Made by a program: the position numbers and the translations under genes. A DNA stretch of 64,000 nt, from contig JALOAI010000003.1 of assembly GCA_023228945.1 (NCBI GenBank), forward strand, positions 1 through 64,000. The letters run 5' to 3'. The notes beneath the pieces are model-generated. The model was not told the DNA's origin and made no database searches. It saw nothing but the letters and a program-made list of their open reading frames with translations. Source of the DNA: Pigmentiphaga sp. GTDB taxonomy: Bacteria; Pseudomonadota; Gammaproteobacteria; Burkholderiales; Burkholderiaceae_B. Numbering within the stretch: position 1 is the first letter of the stretch; every line of letters begins with the position of its first letter. This document shows, in pieces, positions 44,930 through 53,398 of this stretch.

Positions 44930-45883
44930 ATGTTGAGTCGTACCGCGGATTCGCTCTACTGGATGGCACGCTATATCGAGCGCGCCGAGAACACGGCCCG
45001 TCTGCTCGATGTCAACCGCCAGCTTCTGCTGATGCCGCAGACCGCCGCGGCCCTCGACCACAATCGGCGCTCGGTGCTCGAGATCTTCGAGTTGACGGTG
45101 CGGTTCTTCACGGTTTACGAGGAACTGACGCCACGCAACGTGCTGGAATTCATGGCGCGCGATCCCGCCAATCCCTCGTCGATCTATGCCTGTTTGCACG
45201 CCGCGCGCGAGAATGCCCGCGCGATCCGGGGCAGCTTGACCACCGAGGTGTGGGAGGCGTTCAACGACACCTGGCTGGAGCTGCACCGGCAAATCGATGA
45301 CGATGTCCTGCATACCAACCCCAACGCTTTTTTCGATTGGGTCAAATGGCGCTCGCATTTGATGCGCGGCGTGATCGACGGCACCATGCTGCGCGACAAA
45401 GGCTATGCCTTCCTCGGGCTTGGCGCTTATCTGGAGCGGGCCGATAACACGGCCCGCCTCCTCGACGTCGGCTTTTATGGACGACCACGGCATGCCGGCG
45501 ACCCGGCCGCCCCCGCGCTCATGCAGGATTTCTATCATTGGTCTTCGCTGTTGCACTCGGTGTCCGGCTTTGAAACCTATCGCAAGGTCTACCGCGATGT
45601 CGTGACCCCTTCGCGCGTGGTGGAGTTGCTGGTCCTCAACCGCGATATGCCGCGCTCGCTGCTCAGCGCGGTCGACGCCGTCAATCAATGCCTGCTCAAG
45701 GCGACGGAAGGCGCCGCGGCCGAGATCACGCACCGCGCCTCCCGCTTGCGCACCGAGGTCGAGGACGCCCGCGAAGGGAACGTGCTGGATACCGGCCTGC
45801 ACGATTTCCTGACCAACTTCCTCATGGGAATCAACGAACTGGGCGATCGCATCAGCCGGAAGTTCCTGGTGCCCGTGGTTTAA
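44930..45883 (+). CDS. Alpha-E domain protein (DUF403)
   Basis: A 317-residue all-helical protein of the alpha-E family (COG2307). It opens MLSRTADSLYWMARYIERAE, the family signature, with a second copy of the motif later (YLERADNTARLLDVGFYGRP). It nearly always occurs beside the permuted ATP-grasp gene and is thought to form a complex with it. AGGTAAGGGA precedes the ATG. The gap to the upstream gene is 50 bp and to the transglutaminase gene 17 bp. Confidence 0.92.
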   Translation: MLSRTADSLYWMARYIERAENTARLLDVNRQLLLMPQTAAALDHNRRSVLEIFELTVRFFTVYEELTPRNVLEFMARDPANPSSIYACLHAARENARAIRGSLTTEVWEAFNDTWLELHRQIDDDVLHTNPNAFFDWVKWRSHLMRGVIDGTMLRDKGYAFLGLGAYLERADNTARLLDVGFYGRPRHAGDPAAPALMQDFYHWSSLLHSVSGFETYRKVYRDVVTPSRVVELLVLNRDMPRSLLSAVDAVNQCLLKATEGAAAEITHRASRLRTEVEDAREGNVLDTGLHDFLTNFLMGINELGDRISRKFLVPVV

Positions 45884-45900
45884 CCTGCGCGAGACACACT

Positions 45901-46695
45901 ATGCGATATCACGTCCGGCACCTGACCCGGTATACCTATGCCGACCCCCCGCACCGGGTGGTGCAGGCCTTGCGCCTCACGCCCCGGACCGAGAGGCATC
46001 AGGCGGTGCGATCCTGGCGCATCGAAGCGCCGGGCGAGCTCCACGCCAGTGGCGATGCCCATGGCAACCAGTGCCACTTGCTCATCCTCCCGAGGCCCGA
46101 GAGCACCGTCGATATCGTGGTCGAGGGCGAGGTCGAGATCCAGCCGCTGGCCGACGGCGTGGTGGCGGACGACGGCATCCTGCCGCCGCTGGTTTATGCC
46201 GCTCCCACCGAACTGACCCGCGACACGCCGGCGGTGCGCGCGTTTTGCGCCGAAGCCCTGCCGCGCGGCCTGCGCGGGCCGGCCGATGCGCTTGAGCTGG
46301 CGCGGGCGGTTTGCGCCCGCGTGCGCTACGAGCCCGGCGTGACCGACGTGAGCACCCGTGCCGAGCGGGTGCTCGAGCTCGGGCACGGCGTTTGCCAGGA
46401 TCATGCCCATGTGTTCCTGGCCTGTGCGCGGACGCTGGGCGTACCCGCCCGCTACGTGAGCGGCTACTTGATGACGATGACGGGGCAGATTGCCAGCCAT
46501 GCCTGGATCGACGTTCATTTTGCGGCAAGCGGCTGGCATAGCGTCGATGTGACCCACCAGCAATTCACCTCCGACGAGCATTGTCGCCTGGCCGTGGCGC
46601 TCGATTATGGCTCGGCCGCACCGGTACGCGGCGTGCGGCGCGGCGGTGGCGCTGAAACATTGCATGTCGAGGTGACGATTCGCCGGTTATCCTGA
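45901..46695 (+). CDS. Transglutaminase-like cysteine peptidase
   Basis: A 264-residue protein. The N-terminal domain (RYHVRHLTRYTYADPPHRVV) is the bacterial transglutaminase N-domain, followed by the papain-like core with C165 in LGHGVCQDHAHVFLACARTL, H200 in IASHAWIDVHFA, and an aspartate near 215 (WHSVDVTH). Such proteins cleave or form isopeptide bonds. No signal peptide is present, so it acts in the cytoplasm. It completes the ATP-grasp / alpha-E / transglutaminase / Anbu set; the Anbu gene starts 13 bp later. Confidence 0.92.
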   Translation: MRYHVRHLTRYTYADPPHRVVQALRLTPRTERHQAVRSWRIEAPGELHASGDAHGNQCHLLILPRPESTVDIVVEGEVEIQPLADGVVADDGILPPLVYAAPTELTRDTPAVRAFCAEALPRGLRGPADALELARAVCARVRYEPGVTDVSTRAERVLELGHGVCQDHAHVFLACARTLGVPARYVSGYLMTMTGQIASHAWIDVHFAASGWHSVDVTHQQFTSDEHCRLAVALDYGSAAPVRGVRRGGGAETLHVEVTIRRLS

Positions 46696-46708
46696 CTACA
46701 ATCGTCCC

Positions 46709-47629
46709 ATGACCTACTGCGTAGCCATCCACACCGATGCCGGGCTCGTCTTCCTGGCCGACTCCCGCACCAACGCGGGGGTGGATCACATCAGCACGTT
46801 CCGCAAGCTCACGGTTTTCGAGCGCGAAGGCGAACGGGTGCTGGTGCTGATGACGTCCGGCAACTTGTCGATCAGCCAGTCCGTGGTCAGCGATCTCAGT
46901 GAGGGCGTCACCGAAACCGAGGGGCTCTGGGCGGCCCGCAATATGTTCGAGGCGGCGCGCATCGTGGGCGAGGCGGTGCGGCGTGTCCATGCGCGCGAGA
47001 TCGCCGCGCTGCGCGCACACGACGTCGATTTCAATATCAGCCTCATCCTGGGCGGCCAGATCGGCGGCGAGCGCTGCCGGTTGTTCCAGATCTACCCGGC
47101 CGGCAATTTCATCGAAGCCAGCGAGGCCGCCAGCTATTTCCAGATCGGCGAATCCAAGTATGGCAAGCCCATTCTCGATCGCGTGATCGATCGCCGCACG
47201 CCGCTCGACGGCGCCGCCAAGTGCGCGCTGACCTCGATGGATTCCACGCTGCGTTCCAATATTTCGGTGGGCCTGCCGCTCGACCTCCTGGTCTACGAGG
47301 CCGACTCCCTGCGCGTCACCCATTTCTCTCTCATTCGCGACCAAAATCCGTACTTCCGCATGCTCAGTTCCACCTGGGGCGAGCGCCTGAAACAAGTGTT
47401 CTCGGCCATGCCCAACCCCGTGTGGGGCGATGCCGAATCGGCACTGTCGCTCTCGAGCGGCACCGCGCAACCCGTGCGTGTCACGCCGGCCGCCCAGCCC
47501 GCCGCCGGGCCGCAGCCGGTGCCCACGCCCGCTGCCGCGCCGCCCCCGGCGGCGTCTCCGCCGGCAATCCAGCGCGCGGCCGGCGACACGCCAGCCACAA
47601 CCCCGGGCCAGCCGTCAATGCCGGAATAG
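46709..47629 (+). CDS. Anbu (proteasome-type) peptidase with unusual C-terminal tail
   Basis: A 306-residue protein of the Anbu family, self-compartmentalising relatives of HslV and the proteasome beta subunit. After Met removal it begins with threonine (MTYCVAIHTDAGLVFLADSR), the expected N-terminal nucleophile; NISLILGGQIGGERCRLFQI and EASYFQIGESKYGKPILD-like sequence (EAASYFQIGESKYGKPILDR) are hallmark regions. The folded part ends near residue 249. Residues 250-306 are a proline/alanine-rich tail (about one third proline) not needed for the core fold. It lies 13 bp downstream of the transglutaminase gene. Its natural substrates are unknown. Confidence 0.9.
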   Translation: MTYCVAIHTDAGLVFLADSRTNAGVDHISTFRKLTVFEREGERVLVLMTSGNLSISQSVVSDLSEGVTETEGLWAARNMFEAARIVGEAVRRVHAREIAALRAHDVDFNISLILGGQIGGERCRLFQIYPAGNFIEASEAASYFQIGESKYGKPILDRVIDRRTPLDGAAKCALTSMDSTLRSNISVGLPLDLLVYEADSLRVTHFSLIRDQNPYFRMLSSTWGERLKQVFSAMPNPVWGDAESALSLSSGTAQPVRVTPAAQPAAGPQPVPTPAAAPPPAASPPAIQRAAGDTPATTPGQPSMPE

Positions 47630-47684
47630 TCTTCCCGCGCCCACGGCTGCAGGCCCACGTACACGACTTCGACGGAGACTCTTC

Positions 47685-49469
47685 ATGCCGACCTACCAGG
47701 CTCCCTTGCGCGACCAGCAGTTCGTCATCCACGAGCTGTTGCAGGCCGCCGAACACTATGCCGCGATGCCGGCTTTCGAGGCGGTGGAGGCCGGCCTCAT
47801 CGATCAAGTCCTCGAAGAAAACGGCCGCTTCGCCACCGAAGTCCTGTTTCCGCTCAATGCTTCGGGCGATGCCGAGGGTTGTCGCCTCGATCCCGGGACT
47901 CACGCCGTCACCACGCCGGCGGGCTTTCGCGATGCCTGGCAACAATTCACCGCGGCGGGCTGGCCCGGCCTGGCCGCGGATGCCGAGCATGGTGGGCAGG
48001 GCCTGCCCCATCTGCTGTATACCGCCTGCAGCGAAATGCAATGCAGCGCCAACGGCGCCTGGGCAATGTACGCCGGCCTGACCTATGGCGCCTACGAGTG
48101 CCTGCGCGCCAATGCTTCCGACGAGCAAAAGGCGGCCTACCTGCCGGCGCTGGCCAGCGGCCGCTGGGCCGGCACCATGTGCCTCACCGAGCCGCAGTGC
48201 GGCACCGACCTCGGCCTGATCCGCACCAAGGCCGAGCCCGCCGACGATGGCAGCTACCGCCTGCACGGCACCAAGATCTTCATCTCGGCGGGCGAGCACG
48301 ACCTCACCGAGAACATCGTGCACCTGGTGCTGGCCCGCCTGCCCGATGCGCCCGAGGGCTCGCGCGGCATCTCCCTGTTCATCGTGCCCAAGTTCCTGCC
48401 CGACGCCGATGGCAATCCGGGGTCGCGCAACGGCATCGCCTGCGCCCGCCTCGAAGAAAAAATGGGCATCCACGCCAACGCCACTTGCGAGATGCAGCTC
48501 GACGGCGCCACCGGTTTCCTGGTGGGCGAGCCGAACCAGGGGCTGCCGGCGATGTTCGTGATGATGAACGGCGCGCGCCTGAGCGTGGGCATCCAGGGCC
48601 TGGGCTTCAATGAGGTGGCGTACCAGAACGCGGTGGCGTATGCGCGCGAACGCCGCCAGGGCCGCTCCCTGCGCGGGCCGGCGGAGCCGGATCAAGCGGC
48701 CGATAGCATCCTCGTGCATCCCGACGTGCGCCGCATGCTGCTCACCGCCCGCGCCTACGCCGAGGGCGGCCGCGCCCTGAGCTATTGGGCCGCGCTGCTC
48801 TACGACCAGGCCAACCATCATCCCGATGCCGCCACACGCGAAGAAGCGGCCGACTTCCTGGCCCTGGTCACGCCGGTGGTCAAGGCTTTTCTCACCGACA
48901 ACGCTTTCGCGGCAACGGTGGAATGCCAGCAGGTGTTCGGCGGCCATGGCTATATTCGCGAGCACGGCATGGAGCAGTACGTGCGCGACGCGCGCATCAG
49001 CATGATCTACGAAGGCACCAACACCATCCAGGCGCTGGACTTGCTGGGCCGCAAGGTGTTGCGCGACCAGGGCGCGGTGCTCAAACGCCTGGGCAAGCAG
49101 ATCCAGGCCTTCATCGAAACCAACGGCACGCGCGACGACATGAATCCGTTCATCACCCCGCTCGCCGACCTCGCCGGCAAATTCGGCCAGTTTTCGCTCG
49201 AGATCGGGCTCAAGGCCATGGCCAACCCCGACGAAGCCGCCGCCGCCGCCACCGCCTATCTGCGTGTGGCGGGCCATCTGCTCTTTGCCTGGTGGTGGGC
49301 GCGCACCGCGCGCATCGCGCTCGAGCACCCCGACGATCCGTTCTACCAATCCAAGCTGGCGGTGGCGCGGTTTTATTTTGCCCGTCTGCTGCCCGAGTCG
49401 CTCTGGCAGATGCAGGCGGCGCGCAGCGGCAGCGATGTGCTGATGGCACTCGATGCCGCCCGGTTTTGA
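47685..49469 (+). CDS. fadE: Acyl-CoA dehydrogenase (FadE/YusJ-like)
   Basis: A 594-residue flavin-dependent acyl-CoA dehydrogenase catalysing the first step of beta-oxidation. Features are the extra N-terminal helix (YQAPLRDQQFVIHELLQAAE), MCLTEPQCGTDLGLIRTKAE (FAD/substrate site), RLSVGIQGLGFNEVAYQNAV, QVFGGHGYIREHGMEQYVRD with the usual R-D contact, and a C-terminal domain of unknown role. Length equals that of Bacillus subtilis FadE in the fadNAE operon. GGAG precedes ATG 47685. The fused hydratase/dehydrogenase and the thiolase genes follow, 23 bp and about 130 bp downstream of their neighbours. Confidence 0.92.
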   Translation: MPTYQAPLRDQQFVIHELLQAAEHYAAMPAFEAVEAGLIDQVLEENGRFATEVLFPLNASGDAEGCRLDPGTHAVTTPAGFRDAWQQFTAAGWPGLAADAEHGGQGLPHLLYTACSEMQCSANGAWAMYAGLTYGAYECLRANASDEQKAAYLPALASGRWAGTMCLTEPQCGTDLGLIRTKAEPADDGSYRLHGTKIFISAGEHDLTENIVHLVLARLPDAPEGSRGISLFIVPKFLPDADGNPGSRNGIACARLEEKMGIHANATCEMQLDGATGFLVGEPNQGLPAMFVMMNGARLSVGIQGLGFNEVAYQNAVAYARERRQGRSLRGPAEPDQAADSILVHPDVRRMLLTARAYAEGGRALSYWAALLYDQANHHPDAATREEAADFLALVTPVVKAFLTDNAFAATVECQQVFGGHGYIREHGMEQYVRDARISMIYEGTNTIQALDLLGRKVLRDQGAVLKRLGKQIQAFIETNGTRDDMNPFITPLADLAGKFGQFSLEIGLKAMANPDEAAAAATAYLRVAGHLLFAWWWARTARIALEHPDDPFYQSKLAVARFYFARLLPESLWQMQAARSGSDVLMALDAARF

Positions 49470-49492
49470 ACCATCCTTCCAAGGAGCCTGTC

Positions 49493-51901
49493 ATGTCCAG
49501 GATCTCGATCCGCCGCGTCGCCGTTATCGGCGCCGGCGTGATGGGGGCGCAGATCGCGGCGCATTGCGTCAATGCCGGCGTGCCCGTCACGTTGTTCGAT
49601 CTGCCGGCCCCCGAGGGCGACCGCCGGCGCCTGGCGCGTGAAGCCGTGGCCCGGCTGGCGCGCCTCAACCCGGCGCCACTGGCCGCCGCCGATCTCGCGG
49701 CCGCCATCACCGTGGCCAATACCGAAGACGATCTCGCGCTCCTGGCCGATTGCGACCTCGTGATCGAAGCCATCGCCGAACGCCTCGACTGGAAGCACGA
49801 TCTCTACCGCCAAGTGGTGCCGGCGCTGGCGCCGCACGCCATTCTCGCCAGCAATACCTCGGGCCTGCCGATCGCCAAGCTCGCCGAGGCCCTGCCCGAC
49901 GCCTGGCGCAGCCGCTACTGCGGCGTGCACTTCTTCAACCCGCCCCGCCATATGCCGCTGGTCGAACTGATCGGCACCGCCGAAACCGAGCCGGGCATCC
50001 TCGATGCGCTCGAGTCCTTCCTGGTGTCCACGCTCGGCAAAAGCGTGGTGCGGGCACTGGATACGCCCAATTTCATCGGCAACCGCGTAGGGGTGTTAAG
50101 CATCCTGGCCACCATGGTCGAGGCCGAGCGCCATGGCCTGACCTACGACGTGGTCGACGACATCACCGGCGTGCGCCTGGGCCGTGCCAAATCGGGCACC
50201 TTCCGCACGGCCGACGTGGTTGGGCTGGATACGCTGGCGCACGTCATCCGCACCATGCAGGAACAATTGCCCGACGACCCCTTCGCCGCGCACTTTGCCA
50301 CGCCGCCGGTGCTGACGGCCCTGGTCGAGCAGGGCGCGCTGGGGCAAAAGACCGGCGCGGGCTTCTTCCGCAAGCAGGGCCGCGACATCCTGCGCCTGGA
50401 TCCCGCCAGCCGCGACTACGTGCCGGCGGGCGGCAAGGCCGATGATCTCATCGGCCGCATCCTCAAGCTCAAGGACGCGGGCGAGCGGCTGCAGGCGCTG
50501 CGCGATTCGCAGCATCCGCAGGCCCGCTTTACCTGGGCGATCCTGCGCGATTTGTTCCACTATATCGCGGTCCACCTGGGCAGCATTGCCCCCAGCGCGC
50601 GCGAGGTCGACCTCGCCATGCGCGGTGGCTTCGGCCACGCCCTGGGGCCCTTCGAGCTCTGGCAGCAGGCTGGCTGGCTGAAAGTGGCCGGCTGGATCGC
50701 CGATGACATCGCCAAGGGCGAGGCGCTATCGGATGCGCCGCTGCCAGGCTGGGTCACCGAGGGCCCGGTGGCCGAGCAGGGCGGCGTGCATACGCCGCAG
50801 GGCTCGTGGAGCGCCGCCGAAGGGCGGTTCGTGCCGCGCGCATCGCTGGCCGTCGATGATCGCCAGGTGTTCCCGCTGCGCTTGTTGGGTGAAGCCGCCG
50901 TGTCGCCCAGGCAGGCGGGCACCACGGTGCACGAAGACGATGCGATCCGGCTGTGGCATCTCGATCAGCCGGGCCGCGACCGCGTGCTGCTCGCCTCGTT
51001 CAAAACCAAGATGCATACCCTGGGCCCGGCGGTGGTGGCCGGAGTGATGGACGCCGTGGCGCGTGCGGAGTCCGACTTCGACGGCCTGGTGCTCTGGCAG
51101 CCCGAGGCGCCGTTCTCGGCGGGGGCCGATCTGCAGGCGATGGCGCCCCTGTTCCTGCAGGGCGGGCCGCAGGCGATCGAGCCCGAGCAGCGCCGCATGC
51201 AAGACATGATGATGCGGGTGCGTTATGCCCAGGTACCGGTGGTGGCGGCGCTCTCCGGCATGGCGCTGGGCGGCGGCTGCGAGCTGGCGCTGGCATCGGC
51301 GCGCCGCGTGGCCGCCCTCGAGTCCTACCTGGGTCTGGTCGAAGTCGGTGTGGGCCTGGTGCCCGGCGCGGGCGGCCTGGCATTCGGCGCCCGCCGGGCC
51401 GCCGAGCTGCACATGGCCGCGCCCGACACCGATCTGCTGCAATTCCTCAAGCGCTTCGTGCTGCAGGCCGCCACGGCGCAGGTGTCGCGCTCGGCCATCG
51501 AGGCGCGCCGCATGGGCTATCTGCGCGACGAGGATCCGGTGCTGCTGAACGAGCGCGAAGTGCTGGCGGTGGCGATCGATCAGGCGCGTTCGCTGGCGGT
51601 GGCCGGCTATCGCCCGCCACTGCCGTCCCGCATCCCGGTCGCGGGCCGCGATGGCTTGGCCACGCTCACCGCGCACCTGGTCAATCTGCGCGACGGCGGC
51701 TTTGCGTCGGAGCATGATTTCCACCTGGCGCGCACCCTGGCGGAAGTCATGTGCGGCGGCGACGTCGACCCCGGCAGCGAAGTCGACGAAGCCTGGCTGC
51801 TGGGCCTCGAACGCCGGGCCTTCATCGGCCTGCTGGGCCATCCCAAAACCCAGGAGCGCGTCATGGGCATGCTGCAGACCGGCAAGCCGGTGCGCAACTA
51901 G
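49493..51901 (+). CDS. fadN: 3-hydroxyacyl-CoA dehydrogenase / enoyl-CoA hydratase fusion (FadN type)
   Basis: An 802-residue bifunctional beta-oxidation enzyme. The NAD-binding motif VAVIGAGVMGAQIAAHCVNA lies at residues 8-27, the dehydrogenase block HFFNPPRHMPLVELI near 148, and the enoyl-CoA hydratase (crotonase) domain at the C-terminus (LVLWQPEAPFSAGADLQAMA, ALSGMALGGGCELALASARR). Dehydrogenase-first order matches FadN of B. subtilis and is the reverse of FadB, whose hydratase is N-terminal. AAGGAGCC precedes the ATG. It lies between fadE and the thiolase gene. Confidence 0.93.
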   Translation: MSRISIRRVAVIGAGVMGAQIAAHCVNAGVPVTLFDLPAPEGDRRRLAREAVARLARLNPAPLAAADLAAAITVANTEDDLALLADCDLVIEAIAERLDWKHDLYRQVVPALAPHAILASNTSGLPIAKLAEALPDAWRSRYCGVHFFNPPRHMPLVELIGTAETEPGILDALESFLVSTLGKSVVRALDTPNFIGNRVGVLSILATMVEAERHGLTYDVVDDITGVRLGRAKSGTFRTADVVGLDTLAHVIRTMQEQLPDDPFAAHFATPPVLTALVEQGALGQKTGAGFFRKQGRDILRLDPASRDYVPAGGKADDLIGRILKLKDAGERLQALRDSQHPQARFTWAILRDLFHYIAVHLGSIAPSAREVDLAMRGGFGHALGPFELWQQAGWLKVAGWIADDIAKGEALSDAPLPGWVTEGPVAEQGGVHTPQGSWSAAEGRFVPRASLAVDDRQVFPLRLLGEAAVSPRQAGTTVHEDDAIRLWHLDQPGRDRVLLASFKTKMHTLGPAVVAGVMDAVARAESDFDGLVLWQPEAPFSAGADLQAMAPLFLQGGPQAIEPEQRRMQDMMMRVRYAQVPVVAALSGMALGGGCELALASARRVAALESYLGLVEVGVGLVPGAGGLAFGARRAAELHMAAPDTDLLQFLKRFVLQAATAQVSRSAIEARRMGYLRDEDPVLLNEREVLAVAIDQARSLAVAGYRPPLPSRIPVAGRDGLATLTAHLVNLRDGGFASEHDFHLARTLAEVMCGGDVDPGSEVDEAWLLGLERRAFIGLLGHPKTQERVMGMLQTGKPVRN

Positions 51902-52012
51902 CCGCGATTCCGAGATCGCGTCGCCAGCGGGTGTTGGACCGGCCGGCGACGCCAACGAACATAGCTGGCCCGCCGGCATCAGCCGCCGCGCGGGCCCATG
52001 CAGGAGAACATC

Positions 52013-53212
52013 ATGTCCCGTCAAATCCAGGATGCCTATATCGTGGCGGCGGTGCGCACGCCGATCGGCCGCGCCACGCGCGGTTCGCTGCGCGGCGTGC
52101 GGCCGGACGATCTGCTGGTGCACGTTATTCGCGCGGCGCTGGCGGAGTTGCCAGAGCTCGATCCGGCCACCATCGAAGACGTTCTCGCGGGTTGCGCCAT
52201 CCCCGAGGGGCCGCAAGGCATGAACGTCGCCCGCATCGGGGCGCTGCTGGCCGGGCTGCCGCAATCGGTGGGTGGTGTCACCGTCAACCGTTTCTGCGCC
52301 TCGGGCCTCACGACCCTGGCGATGGCGGCCGATCGCATCCGCGTGGGCGAAGCCGACGTTCTGATCGCCGCGGGCACCGAGTCGATGAGCCAGGTGCCGA
52401 TGTCCAAGCTCATGCCCTCGGTCAATCCCGCCGTGTTCGAGCATGACGAGCATCTGGGCATCGCCTATGGCATGGGGCTCACCGCCGAACGCGTGGCCGA
52501 GCGCTGGCAGGTGTCGCGCGATGACCAGGACGCCTTTGCGCTGGAGTCGCACAAGCGGGCGCTGGCGGCGCAGGCCACCGGCGAATTCGACGACGAAATC
52601 CGGCCCATTCCCTATCAGCGCCACACGCCCGACCTCGCCAGCGGCGAGGTGGCCGTGACCGATCACGTGCTGAAGCGTGACGAAGGCCCCAGGGCCGACA
52701 CCAGCCTCGAGGCGCTGGCCAGGCTCAAGCCGGCCTTCGCCGCCAAGGGCAGCGTCACGGCGGGCAACAGTTCGCAGATGTCCGACGGCGCCGGCGCGCT
52801 GGTGGTGGTGTCCGAGCGCATGCTCAAAACCTTGAACCTCACGCCGCTCGCCCGCTTCGTGTCGTTTGCCGTGCGTGGCGTGCCGCCCGAGATCATGGGT
52901 ATCGGCCCCAAAGAAGCGATTCCCGCCGTTTTGCGGCGGGCGGGCCTGCAACTGGACGACATCGGCTGGATCGAGCTGAACGAAGCCTTTGCCGCACAGT
53001 CGCTGGCGGTCATGCGCGACGTGGGCCTGGATCCGGCAAAAACCAACCCGCTGGGCGGTGCCATTGCCTTGGGCCATCCGCTGGGCGCCACCGGCGCGAT
53101 CCGCGCCGCCACCGTGGTGCACGCCCTGCGCCGGCATCAGCTGGAGTACGGCATGGTAACGATGTGCGTGGGTACCGGCATGGGCGCCGCGGGCATTCTG
53201 CAGCGCGTATGA
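52013..53212 (+). CDS. fadA: Acetyl-CoA C-acyltransferase (thiolase)
   Basis: A 399-residue thiolase completing the beta-oxidation set. The acyl-carrying cysteine is C95 in VNRFCASGLTTLAMAADRIR; the second half has NEAFAAQSLAVMRD, GGAIALGHPLGATGAIR (catalytic histidine) and the proton-shuttling cysteine in MCVGTGMGAAG. AGGAG lies 7 bases before ATG 52013. The stop codon TGA (53210-53212) is inside the left end of a family B repeat array (ATGA, 53209-53212). Confidence 0.95.
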   Translation: MSRQIQDAYIVAAVRTPIGRATRGSLRGVRPDDLLVHVIRAALAELPELDPATIEDVLAGCAIPEGPQGMNVARIGALLAGLPQSVGGVTVNRFCASGLTTLAMAADRIRVGEADVLIAAGTESMSQVPMSKLMPSVNPAVFEHDEHLGIAYGMGLTAERVAERWQVSRDDQDAFALESHKRALAAQATGEFDDEIRPIPYQRHTPDLASGEVAVTDHVLKRDEGPRADTSLEALARLKPAFAAKGSVTAGNSSQMSDGAGALVVVSERMLKTLNLTPLARFVSFAVRGVPPEIMGIGPKEAIPAVLRRAGLQLDDIGWIELNEAFAAQSLAVMRDVGLDPAKTNPLGGAIALGHPLGATGAIRAATVVHALRRHQLEYGMVTMCVGTGMGAAGILQRV

Positions 53213-53352
53213 GCGCGCCGGGCCGCCCCAAGCGCGAATCCTCCCTCGGGGAGGAAGTCGCGCAGCGACCGGAGGGCATCGTCAGCGCGCCGGGCCGCCC
53301 CAAGCGCGAATCCTCCCTCGGGGAGGCAGTCGCGCAGCGACCGGAGGGTAGT
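53209..53352 (+). repeat. Dispersed repeat family B, about two tandem 72-bp units after the thiolase gene
   Basis: Units 53215-53286 and 53287-53352 match the units inside the permease gene at 25925-26107. Hairpins CCTCCC-TCG-GGGAGG and GTCGC-GCA-GCGAC are conserved. Its ATG at 53209 opens an 84-residue frame (MSAPGRPKRESSLGEEV...) that runs into the convergent MFS gene, so that frame is probably not a gene. Confidence 0.9.
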
Positions 53353-53398
53353 CCAGTAAGCGGGCGCCTGGCGCTCAGGGGGGTGCGACCAGGCCGGT

